Assembly (NCBI GenBank): GCA_013368445.1
Contig: JAACJO010000006.1
Location: 744,001-808,000, forward strand
Direction of reading: 5' to 3'
DNA: 64,000 nucleotides
DNA from: Leucocoprinus leucothites
Taxonomy: Eukaryota > Basidiomycota > Agaricomycetes > Agaricales > Agaricaceae
The notes under the pieces are model-generated. The model was not told where the DNA came from and searched no databases. It saw only the letters and a program-made list of their open reading frames with translations. Below, in pieces: positions 13,255 to 26,526 of this stretch. The number at the start of each line of letters is the position of its first letter. Positions within the stretch are counted from its first letter, which is position 1. Made by a program: the position numbers and the translations under genes.

Positions 13255-13921
13255 TTATCCAAGCCTTCCCAGTCCAACGTAATGGTTTAAAACTATCCTT
13301 CCTTTGGGTTCTACCTCTGCGCGAGGACGTGAACGCCATTGAGCGAGTAATCGCCTTGGCAAATTGAGCGAAGGAAGAGACTCTGTGGAATCCTTTCGCC
13401 TTGGCGAACATATGCGAGGGATCCTATACCGACTGAAATGTAAGAACTCGGGGGAAATGGTTGGTTGTGGTCACTCGAGTGAGGACCCTGGACTACCTGG
13501 TAAGGATCCGAATTTGGCTAAAAATATCCTTGAAAAATGAGTAGAATGGACGAGATGAGGGCAGTCCAGAGGGCATGTGGGTTGGGGCGGATGAGGAGAC
13601 AAAAGGGAATTCGCTACGACGCTCCGAAGAAGAGGAACTGTCATTGCGGCCAATCGCATCTCGGAGGGCGAGGGTAGTCCGGAAGCGCCGGGAGTTGCTA
13701 CTGAACGACGCAGAACGCGATACAGAAGCAATGGAGGCCACGGTCGATGCGGAGGCAAGGGAGGCCACAGGAGATGCGGAGGTGGTGGGGGTAGTTGATA
13801 CGGAAGCAATGGGCGAGAGCTGTCGCACCCCCACCACGAGTGACATAGCTTCCACAAGAATTGGCCACAACACTTTCCACGACGAGTAAACAACGGAAGA
13901 AAGATGTAAGTAAATGTCCAA
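13255..13921 (-). CDS. Hypothetical Ser-rich protein, exon structure uncertain
   Basis: Possible gene of about 200 residues that I do not recognise. Exon 1 (ATG at 13921, MDIYLHLSSVVYSSWKVLWP) runs through a Ser/Ala/Thr-rich stretch (SPVASLASASTVASIASVS), a basic patch SSNSRRFRTT and the end PSSRPFYSFFKDIFSQIRIL. A canonical GTAGTC..TTTCAG intron of about 64 nt then keeps the frame open (SRYRIPRICSPRRKDSTESL) to a TAA at 13255-13257. A different frame of exon 2 starting at 13411 (MFAKAKGFHRVSS) also looks coding, ending at 13205, but I found no donor of the right phase to join it. Low complexity on both strands could inflate the ORF. Treat as tentative. Confidence 0.35.
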
Positions 13922-14031
13922 AGCTCATATTGATCAGGTCAGGCTATGGGCGCTTTTGTAATGCGTGTCTTACACGCGGAATCGAACTAGTACCAGCCAC
14001 CCAGATCTTACAGCTCTTGCTCTCCATCATC

Positions 14032-16343
14032 ATGTCCATTTTCTCTGGCGCTACTAATTTTGTTATCAATGGGGCCACATTCACTGGTGCCGAGACCAAC
14101 CGTGATCTAACTGGTCTGTACTAGCTGTATTTCAAACCAATTAACGAGACTAATGTTCAACAAACGGGTCAGGCATAGATGTTCTTCTCGGTGCCTCAAC
14201 TCCAGATGCAGCTGTTGATGCAGCTGTCCGGCAATACGCCCCTTCTTGCTTCCCTGGTACTCGGAAACAGTACATCAGCGATATAATCCTCTGGGCTACA
14301 GCTCTCATTAGCGAGCATGCCCAGTCAATTTATTGGATAAAAGGCCCCGCTGGAGTTGGCAAATACGCCGTGGCTCAAACTTGCGCGGAGGAACTGAAGA
14401 AAGCAGGCCGGCTTGGAGCTGCGTTCTTTTTTTCCCTCAATGGACGGGACGATCACACCCGCCTGTTCATCACAATCGCATATCAACTATCGACTCTCCT
14501 TCCCGAGTACCGCCAGGTCCTGAACAACAGAGTTCGCAATGATAAAACACTCGTCAAGAAAACGATGTCATCACAGTTCAATTCCTTGATCGTTGAGCCG
14601 TTGCAGGAGTTGCAGCGCCAAGGGAAACCGATAGCTAGGATGACTGTCATCATTGACGGCTTGGACGAATGCCGAAACAAGGAAGCGCAGTCCGAAATTA
14701 TCAGGCTAATTGCACTTTTTTCCCGGGAACGGTCCATGCCTATTCGCTGGGCTGTCTTCAGCCGGCCAGAGCCTGGGATGGCGGCTGCATTCGACGACGA
14801 AACCATTTCTCTCCTCAGTCACTGTGTTGAACTCCCTATTTCTCTTGATGCCAATCAAGACATAGAGCTTTACCTCCGAGGCGAATTTAGAAACATCCTT
14901 TTACGCCGAAAACTTCCCTTGTCCCCATCATGGCCGACAGTTCGAGATATGAAGAAACTCGTGGATGCCTCGGCAGGCTTATTCGTCTATCCTACCGTCG
15001 TCATCCGTTTTATCGATGACTATCCGTCATTGCGGCTCGAGGAGACTTTGCAAAACATCCTCAGAGCAATTTCGTCACGCGCACAGCTTCCGCCTCAGAG
15101 ATCAATATCCCCGCTCGCCGAGTTGGATGCCTTCTACATTCTCATCATGGAAGGCATTCCAAAGGACATTCTTCCGTCTGTGCAGCTTTTGGCTGATATG
15201 GTCCAAATTAAATATGATGGAAGGAGTTGGTCTGCTGCGGAGCTCTGCAATCAACTTGGGTACTCACAGACCGAGTTCAGAGGCGTATGCCAACAACTCC
15301 ATGCGGTGCTTTAATTTCGCGACTCTCCACAGCACATTGACTTCAATGAAGACGTGGACCCAACATGTTCGTATTTCGTTCAGCGGGAGTCGCTCCAACC
15401 CGACCCTCATCTAAAAAACCGGCTGCTCGGTGTTCATGGCATAAAAAATTTCTATCACAAGTCGTTCTATGACTTCCTCGTAGACCCCGAACGCTCTTCA
15501 CAGTTCTGTGTCACAACTCTGGCCATGCGCGAAAAACTCTTCGATCGCTATGTCCAAATTCACCATCATTATGTTCAACGCTACGCCATCCAAAATTCTG
15601 GTGTGTCTACTTTTCTCGCACCTAATACTTTTGTACTCAGTTCTCTTATAGACCTCGCATCGGCAATAGGTTGCTGTTCATCAGACTCACTCTTCTGGCC
15701 CCAAAAGACCGAATTCATCGACTCTTTTTTGAAGCGTCGTGCCTTCGCCAAAGTATCATACAGGCTATCTCCCAACAGTCCGATGTTAGTTCAGCTCCTT
15801 GGAGATGCCTCAATAGCATATCTGCAAAAACTTGCAGATCTCGACTACCGGAAGTATCTCGTCTCTGAAATAGTTTGGCATTTCGGGCTGCGAGAGGGCT
15901 ATTTTGTCCTTGGTTTGGCTGGGGTTGAGAGGGTAATACAGGGTACCGTGTTCGGCCGTATTCATTCGAAACGCTTCACAAACTTTGATCCTCAAGTGTT
16001 TCTGAATGTCTGTCCCATCCGTTCTCTGACGACCGCGCCCTAAAACTTATTTCTTTTACCCCAGATGCTCAAGAAGCTCGAAAAGTCTGGCGCCGTCAAG
16101 CCATACCACCAAAACTTCTCAGCGGGCCTTACATCCATCTATCGCTCCTTTTCTCGACCAGGTAGAAGCTCTGGCCAGTATAAACTCGGTCATGGGGAAA
16201 AATCAATTTTTTGGTATTGGGAGTTTGATACAGAGAAACGATATTTCCATCAATTCAGGACATTAGATTTGGAGGAAGCAATGAGGGTATATAGAACGGA
16301 AATGTTCAAGATGTGGAAGGATTCCTGGAAACCGGCACCTTGA
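14032..16343 (+). pseudogene. NACHT-domain (nwd-type) gene, decayed
   Basis: Remnant of a STAND NTPase of the NACHT class, a mushroom family thought to act in non-self recognition and cell death. The N-terminus MSIFSGATNFVINGATFTG is the family's usual start; a 59-nt intron (14114-14172) leads to IDVLLGASTPDAA, a linker with YAPSCFPGTR, and the NTPase. The P-loop reads GPAGVGKY: the Ser/Thr after the Lys is Tyr (codon 14364-14366). Walker B is VIIDGLDECRN and a later motif is FSRPEP. An in-frame TAA at 15312-15314 interrupts HAVL/FRDSPQH, where relatives carry Tyr; the same frame then continues for over 200 codons (FYHKSFYDFLVDP). Near 16005 the family sequence moves to another frame (CLSHPFSDDRALKLIS) and returns after a CATC tandem duplication at 16132-16139 (RPGRSSGQYKLGHGEKS), ending at 16343. 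The lesions indicate loss of full-length function; a truncated product from the first part remains possible. Confidence 0.88.
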
Positions 16344-16482
16344 AAGTTCAATTTATCAGACTGAGGCACTCTCCTGTATACTTGTAGATTCTTGAATTTT
16401 ATCGCCGACGTGACTGAATACGGCTAAACTGACATAACCTGATAGTAAAAATCCTTGTATTCCACCATTCCAGGGGTAACTA

Positions 16483-19120
<2,638 letters not shown>

Positions 19121-20382
19121 GGCGAGCTAGACGATTATAAAAGGGGCTGCGATGGGAGTCAGGTGAGCTCATCGTCGTGAGCGATGACAAGAACGGACCT
19201 TGTATTCGTGAAAACGGGAGGATGGACGCGTGGGGTGGAAGACAGGACAGGAGATGGATGTCTGAAGGTGAGTCCAGCAAGCCCTTGATATTGGGTTCGT
19301 CGGATGGCCAAATACAGCCAAACATGCTATTTCCAGTCCAACGCGCTAGCATAGCCTCTCCATCTCAACCTTTGATCTCCCCTCGTTAGTGTATCGCCTT
19401 TCCCCCTCGCCATGCTTACCCTGTATGTCTGGCTGTGTTCCTTCTGTCATACCGTGCACCACTCTCCAACAGAATTCACAGTTTTGCGCGTTTTCTTGTT
19501 TCAAGCGACGCGTCTTCATCCTTCTCCCCTCTTCTCATCACGGCCTCCAAAACCCTCAGCGCCGCGCCCTAGTGCCGCCTGTATAATGCTATGACATAGG
19601 TGCTTGTCGGCGGGGATCCCGGCAGACTTCCCTTTCCCATATGTTGCTAGGATTTGTTTTACTTGCGACTGGTGTGGCGGTTAATTCTTCCAATGCTTAC
19701 ATACGCGATCACCGCTGACGGCTCGCCGCCTTGCCTACACCCGCCCCATTCTGCATTTTTCTGTCCGTTTCGAGCACCCGGCCTTTGCTTATCGCTGTTG
19801 CTTTATTCTCACCTGAGCTTGGCATACCTGTTGTATGTCCCCCAAAAGCTTGTATTTCGGTGTTTAGTCAAGTCCAATCCCATTAATCAAAATTTCCCTT
19901 TAACCTTCCCTGGCCCCATCATGTCTCGCTTCCGACCCTGACGCCGATGGGTGAAGATCTTCCGCAGTCTTTGACAGCCTGCATGACCGAACACATAGAC
20001 CTTCGACAAGACCTGAAGCAGCAACCGTAGTATCAAGTTTCCAGGGAACGAATTATCTCCAAGCACGTTCGCTCCATACTTGCACGTGGATCTGAGCGGT
20101 GTTTCAATGCCATCGACTCCATAAGGAGATCGACAAACGGAGTATTATCTATAGCTTAAGTCGGAAGCGCTTAGGGGCCGCATCACCTCATGCAAAAACC
20201 TCCTTTCACCTTTGTACATAAAGGGGCGGACAACATCTTGACGTACAAGGGCCATGTATCTCCCTGCTCGGCTCAGTCGCGTCTTCCAGATTCACAACCC
20301 TCCACGTTGTTCATGACTAGTACTAAGTACAGAATCTACAGGCTAAGTCTTCGAAGAAAGATCCGTCGAAATGAAAAGCTTC
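19121..20382. other. Promoter-containing interval between GFA1 and Egh16-like gene
   Basis: Holds the 5' flank of GFA1 (right of 19120) and the 3' flank of the Egh16-like gene. C/T-rich tracts at about 19330-19600 and 19720-19800 resemble fungal core promoters in plus orientation, but no plus-strand gene follows. Short ORFs at 19389-19586 and 19654-19941 have skewed pyrimidine-driven composition and no recognisable product. Confidence 0.4.
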
Positions 20383-21688
20383 TCAAGCCCAAGCCCAGCT
20401 AACGATGCTCCTGCGCACCATGTTTGCCATCTCCTCTCCACGTCCTTCAAGATCGGCAAGAAGAGCCCTGGCCGCACGAGATCCCTATTGATTCATGAAG
20501 GCGAGTCCATCAATGAACGTACAACCCCAGAAGCAAACGACTTACGCCCTGAGCCACTCTCCCATTCTTAAAGTTCCGGTTACCCTTCAGTGCACAAATC
20601 ATGGTCAGTTTCTACCCCTAACATGACTACTGATGGGTAATTGACTTACCTGAGCCCCTGCACTGGCAGCACCTCCAGCACCGGCAGCACCTCCAGCACC
20701 GGCAGCACCTCCAGCACCAGCAGCACCAGTAGCACCTTCAGCACCAGTAGCACTAGTAGCACCAGTAGCATCAGTAGCACCAGTAGCACCAGTAGCACCA
20801 GTAGCACCAGTAGCACCTCCGGCACCGGCTGCGCCACCATTTTGCTTTTGCTTTTTCTTACCCCCCGTCTGGCCATTACCGGTTGCACCGGCAGCGCCGG
20901 TCGTACCAGTGCCGCCGGCAGCAGTTCCAGAAGCACCAGTCGCAGTCGAGTCAGCCGTAGTACCATTAGCGGCGCCTGTAGCCGTTGAATTGGATGCAGC
21001 GCTACCGGCGGCACCACCAGCGCCTTGTTGTACGGCAACACAATTACCGAATCTACCCAAAGATTTGAATGACTTGATACGAACTCAGTCTATCTCTGAG
21101 ACATGCACACCAACGAAAGGATAACTCACCACAAGGCACGTGTCTCCTGTAGTGCCACCTGTACAGGTCGTGCCAGCAGGTAAAGCAGCGACGATATCTT
21201 CAGAACCAGTTGACTTAGGGGCCTAGTAAAAAGAAATAAAGCATTTCTAAGAATCGGAGGACTTTGATGCTCGAAAACAGCATCCACTTACAGCTTGACC
21301 ATTCTGAGAAATCGTCATATCCACAAAGTTCTTCCCAGTGGCGGCAGCATCAACCTGGGCCGTCATCTGTCTCGACCCATCACGACCCCTGATATCAATG
21401 ATCAACAGCCAGCATCTCTCTAGAACAGTTTCGAACCTACGCATTGAAGTTGGTGGCGGTCACAGTAAAAGTACCATCTGCGGCAGCTTGGACAGGTGTA
21501 CTCTTTCCAAGTGCTTGAGCAATATTGACTCGAGCACCACATGGGTTGGCAGCGGTTGGCCTCTTGACATCACTTCGTTTGGGTGCGGTCGAGCCCAATC
21601 CAAGAACGGGAGCTACAGCAGCATGCGCACGTACTTCAAGGGAAGCAGCAAGCAGAATGGTGAGAGAGGTCCAGACTTTTGGAAACAT
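20383..21688 (-). CDS. Egh16-like secreted protein with Gly/Ala/Thr repeat tail
   Basis: Member of the fungal gEgh16 (DUF3129) family of secreted proteins, first known as induced during infection structure formation; molecular role unknown. The start at 21688 gives a signal peptide (MFPKVWTSLTILLAASLEVRAHA). The conserved region spans five exons: RPTAANPCGARVNIAQALG, DGTFTVTATNFNA, GRDGSRQMTAQVDAAATG, NFVDMTISQNGQA, LPAGTTCTGGTTGDTCLV and GRFGNCVAVQQG. A low-complexity part follows, with Gly-Ala-Thr triplets encoded by tandem repeats at 20665-20817 and a basic island KKKQKQN. The model continues NRNFKNGRVAQG and, after one more intron, ends SRAARALLADLEGRGEE..SIVSWAWA with TGA at 20383-20385, an ending typical of the family. 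Six to seven exons in all. The last two exons are less certain than the core. Neighbours give no functional hint. Confidence 0.85.
20665..20817. repeat. Coding minisatellite, 18-bp and 9-bp units
   Basis: Three perfect 18-bp copies (GGCAGCACCTCCAGCACC, 20665-20718) run into about eleven copies of a 9-bp unit, AGCACCAGT with single-base variants (20719-20817). On the minus strand they encode Gly/Ala-rich hexads and Gly-Ala-Thr triplets in the tail of the Egh16-like protein. Unit lengths are multiples of three, so copy-number change would keep frame. Confidence 0.9.
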
Positions 21689-24600
21689 GTCGATTCAGGT
21701 AAAGAGGAAGATAAAATATGAAGCAGGTTAAGCTGGGTTTTTTGAAGGAATTCCTGGCGGCCCTCTAGGCTGAAAGAACAAGTGTCACTACTAGAGTGCA
21801 CCTTTAATGACGGTCTTGAAAAGATGAAGACTAGGTTGAAACCAAGACGGTGGAGGAACCAGTCCTAAAGGTTGACCTGCAGAGAGAAGGGAAAGGTTGT
21901 GAAAGGAAAGAAAGAAGAACCTGGAAGATAGATCACTTACCTCGGAGGCATTTATATTGACAAAGAGCTAGCTGACCCCATGATCATTCCTTTCACACCC
22001 CTAAATATGTGCCGAACTTCAATTTGTTTCGATCTGTGTCAGTGATGATGGGATCCAAGCAGAACAATGCGAAGTAGCAGTTTTGTTAAATGGAAACGAG
22101 AGGAACTCGTACTTACCACGGATGGGATCAGTGATTCACACGCTTTGATGTTGGTTGTCGCTTCATCACGATGAGCTGCTGTCCATCCGCACTGGTTTTC
22201 TCGCGATTGACATCTTACCCGATAAATGTCGGGAACAACTGACCTTGTTTTCTTAGTCTAACAATTCTTTGCCGGCTTCACCCCGACAAATCAACGTCAA
22301 AGAGAAAGACGATCAACCAGAAGTTGAGATGACGACCAGTCGCTCTTTCTCTTTCTCATCTCATGCAGCGTAAGCCCGACAGGAAGAAAAACATAAGAGT
22401 GGAAAGGAGTTCGTAGCGATGTGCCGACGTTCAGAAATATCCTTTGTTGTATGTTGCAGACCGAGGCTGAAGTCGACTGAGAACAAAGAGAATCGCCATG
22501 GTACAAAAGAGCATGGAGACTTGATAGCAAGCTATTCATATCGATACCATCAGTTGGAACGTACAAAATGATTCCAATGCGAGAACTCCATCGCTTTACA
22601 ACCGGCAACGCTTATTCAAGACAGGAAATCTGTTCTAAACCTTCATTGAGCAGAGCATCTCCTTACAAACTCCGCTCCGATCGGTCATTCTTGAGATCGG
22701 TAGTGCTATGAGGGGCAACGTCTGCCTACACGCAGCCATAGAGTCCGATTCTTCTAAGGACTTCACATCTGTGCAATAAAATCAGGAGCTTGGGCAAATG
22801 CGCAAAGGCCGTCGACAATAGGGGTATTTTGATTCCATCACCTGACGTCACTGGACATGCAGCACCCAACACCACCTCGTGCGGAGGCAATGATGCTGAC
22901 ACCACCCTTCGAAAGGTATAACAGAAGACGTGGAGGACCTCGTTGCTGAATCCCACTGTCTCCTTGCCACTTCTTCCGCGCTGTCGCATCCTGTACAATC
23001 AACATAATGCCGTTCCAGTAGGTGTGAGGGATTTTTGTTTGCCGATGAGCCGGACTGACCCTAATCCGCTTCTGTATCCTTTGCAGTTTCCAAGGCCCTC
23101 GAATCATTCGTAAGCTCTCAGAGCATGAGAAGTGAGAAATTGGGCTCACACACGGCAATTTCCCAGACGCACATAAACGCCGCACAATTATTCCGGGGTA
23201 GGAGCCACCATGTTCTCGGGTGTGCTTCTGTGGATATTCATAGCTCACTGGTGTTGCAGATTCCTCTACGTTACATTTATTGGTTTCAGACCCAAGTTCT
23301 CCATGCAAATGGGTCGCCATGTTCATATCAACTGATTCGCGTGGTGTTGAAGACTTAGGGAACCGTACGTGAGTGCGAAGTCAAGAACTCCGGCCATTTC
23401 GATACTATGATTCTGACTATCATTTTAGCTGGTTCTCTACACCTGGGAGGATTGTTTGACTCACTCTTCGATCTTTGTATACTGAACCTACGACTTGAGG
23501 TCTGCAAATCGGGTCGTACTAAGCTTGTGTACTACTAAAATCAACTTTCACTGGACTGGACTGTTTCGTAGTAGTTGCGTGTATCGGGCTACAGGAAATA
23601 ATCATTATGCCATGCTGCTATACACCACTCGTGAGGCACATGAACGACTTTGAGGAGGGATGGACTTTACCGTCGGAACGCTGGAACGGCAAAGTCAGCT
23701 ACAATGAGGCGGCGCATGAATACTCTGAAGTTCCCACGTCTGCACCTAGACTTCAGTAATCTTCATCTTCCCGCAAAACCCGCAAAATTGACCTTAGCTC
23801 TATGAACGGAGCTCACTGCGCATGCAAATAATCAAGTTTTTTTTCCTGTTCGCTACAAATATCGAGGTTAGCTGATTCTACGAAATCCACTGCTTCAAAC
23901 CCCGGGTTCTACCTGCCCCTCTACTCAACTTCATGAAATGGGGTAGGAAAATAATGTATCTTGCCTTTCCCTTGGATAGGCGTGGAATAGAAAAAAATGG
24001 GGCTGGAAATTACGACCTGGGATCGCGTGTTTCTGGAACACGCTTGGAAATGATCACAATTTACTCTCCTTGGATTGGTTGACCCGCCATGCCAAAGAAT
24101 ACAGGGAATAACGAACAGGGAGAAAACTCGGCACAGACAAGGATAAGTTGAAGACGCGTGAGTGTTGTGTCTAAATACCCTTCGCATAGTTTTATCGATT
24201 GAACCGCTCTTCGCCAGCTACCATAAATATCTTCTTCCGAGGTTTCAGTCAATGCCACTTGCTCCCGACGTCTTCCATGGATAAGATGCCCGCAGATTAA
24301 CAATACAGGACACGCGGCGTTCCTGCTTCCGCCGTTCTTCTTCTTGAAGAGCGGCCACTGCCGCTGAACATTTAAAACACTCGCCTCTCCGTTTCAATCT
24401 CAATCACACGTGATTCCAGCCTCAGTATCTATCTAAATTCACCCCCTTGCTGAGTCTATGATAACACGATCACCTCGTTGAGCGAATGCTAGCGCGATCT
24501 ATTCAAAGTCATTCCCCGCCTCCCGGATTAGTCGAGGCGTTGACTTGGATCAAATGAACCACGGTCTGTAATTGATCCCTTATTGGTCAAAAATCTATGT

Positions 24601-25526
24601 CTGGATGGGCCTCTAATAAGCTACGTACGCCTGTTCTTCCAGAAATTCCTTGATCTCGGGTTGATGCTTGACTTCCCTATTCCGACCTCGGGTTTTCACC
24701 CTACCCTATATCAACCAGAGACTGATACTGGTGGTAGGATTCCTCCGCAATCACTAGCTGTGAATTTCGATAAACAAGGACATACATCTAGGCGCTCGTC
24801 GGTGGTGGGATCGAGACGGGGAAATGTTCGGCTGACCTTTGCGCTGGTCGCGGCAAAGAGAGTCTCAGAAAAACTGTAACCTGGGATAATATGGTTCGTC
24901 TTCCCTAACCAGTAGTCGGATTTGACTTCTCATGCTCATGCCTCCTTCTCTCTCGAAGCTCGCAGCATGATATGCTCAAATATCTTGTCCCTCATTGATG
25001 CACTACCCGATTGGGATGGATACTGCCGAGTGTTTCTGGGAGCGTATCCACCGTCAAAACTCAAGTTCCTCCAGAACCTCTGCCGCGGAGAAACCGGGTC
25101 CACACTCCTTTCAATGCGGAAATTATTGGAGACCTCTCTTGGTGCGAACTTCACGGGAATTTGATGAATACATAAAGACCACTCCTTAAATTGCCGACAT
25201 AGGCTAGGAGATCCATCAATGCCATGAAATATTTGCTAGGCTGCGAAGGTTCTCAGGAGGGACTTGAGCCTTCATGGCGATCCGTACGTGAGATTGTTCG
25301 TCTTCTTTGTTCTAGCTCAAACTATTCATCTGTTGCACTGTCAATCATTTGCCACGGGGTGGACGCGATAATGAGAGTTCAATAATTGATGATGGGTGTA
25401 GGATAAGATTCTACCTCTCCTTCCACGTGATTGGAGGCTTGAAAAAGCCCAAATTCCACCACCCATCAATGCCTCAGCGTCCACATTACTCGACCAAAGC
25501 CTCACCCCTTCCTTCACTCCACTTGC
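21689..25526. other. Gene-poor interval, 3.8 kb
   Basis: No gene I can support. A TATAAA element (minus strand, 21951-21956) sits about 263 nt upstream of the Egh16-like start and may belong to its promoter. A 162-codon minus ORF (22838-23326) and shorter neighbours in other frames (22297-22608, 22726-22998) have no known motif and no consistent splice chain; they may mark an unrecognised spliced transcript or be chance. Plus frames at 24583-24879 and 24922-25164 are likewise unassigned. Confidence 0.4.
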
Positions 25527-26526
25527 ATGTCTTCATCGCCTTTGCGATTCCGTTTCATTGAGCTACCACTCGAACTTCAAAGAGAGATATTCCTTGCTAG
25601 TGGGTTAGAGGATATAAACAATGCGACTCGACTTGTTTGCGTCTCCAAAAGGGCTTATAACTGGTGTGTGCGAATTCTCGTAGGACTTTCCTAGTGGCTC
25701 TATGTGCTAACTTTCTTTGACCGTATTAGGATAGCTCCAATTATTTACAATATGGTCACACTGGGCTCTGAAGATACGGCACTATTTCTGCGTACCCTTG
25801 CCTCAAAACCAGCCGAATTTTTTGCGACCCACGTCAAGTGCCTTTGTCTGTCTGTCTCTGTGACGCCTGTAGACGCAGAAAAGATTTTATCCATTTGTTC
25901 GGGAGTGAGGAGACTAGCGTTTTGGGTCAACTATCTATCTGCATTCCCAGGCAAATCCATTACCCACTTGATTTCTCCCCTTTCCCTGCGTAGGCTCTCT
26001 ATAGAAGCCCGGCACCTTCGTTCCCTACGTCAAAGCTCTCTGAAAGCACGGGCCGGTGAGGATTCCCGTTGGTACACGAATCTCACGCACCTCGATATTG
26101 TCTTTTGGCCCGAAGACACTTCACTTACCCTTCCTGACCTCACTCATTTTCGCTCTTTGACACATGTCGGCCTTTGGCAGTCTCATAGGCCTGTGGAAGA
26201 AAAATTGATCTCAGAAGTCTTAGACTCATGCAAACGAGTTCAAATTTTACTCGTCGTTGTTCATGAGAGCGACATGACACAACGTCCCTGTGCACAAGAC
26301 CGTCGAGTGGTGTTCATGCCGTATCCTACTGCAGTTGTAGTGGATTGGGAAGCTTCGTTCACTGGGAAACCAAACACATGGTCCAGGGCTCAAGAAGCCT
26401 ACCTCGCTGCCGCCAAGCCTCCAAATGTGTCCGACCCTAATGGCCACAACTCCGGTGAGTCAACATCTTAATGTACCAAACCTCCCGTAGACGCTCATTT
26501 TATTGGTAGGAGAAATTTCATCGTGA
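25527..26526 (+). CDS. F-box-like protein
   Basis: Probable substrate adaptor of an SCF ubiquitin ligase. The N-terminus is an F-box-like helix pair: MSSSPLRFRFIELPLELQRE followed by ATRLVCVSKRAYNW (residues about 9-48). Exon 1 is 25527-25663; a 66-nt intron with a GCTAAC branch site ends at 25729. Exon 2 encodes about 240 residues of leucine-rich, repeat-like sequence (HVKCLCLSVSV, NLTHLDIVFWPED, FRSLTHVGLWQS), as usual in mushroom F-box proteins. The continuous frame ends at TAA 26469-26471, but a GTGAGT donor just before it and a TTGGTAG acceptor give an alternative end (SGEISS, stop 26524-26526), which I prefer. About 300 residues. Target unknown; these genes are highly expanded in mushrooms. 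Confidence 0.75.

Noticed and set aside
13205..13411. Minus-strand ORF MFAKAKGFHRVSS as exon 2 of the small hypothetical gene
   Set aside because: No donor of matching phase was found; the GTAGTC..TTTCAG intron leads to a different open frame, so I used that and kept low confidence.
13963..13990. Anticodon-arm-like hairpin (GCGTGT CTT ACACGC) followed by GGAATCGAAC
   Set aside because: Neither strand gives a paired T arm or an acceptor stem; it is just upstream of the NACHT start.
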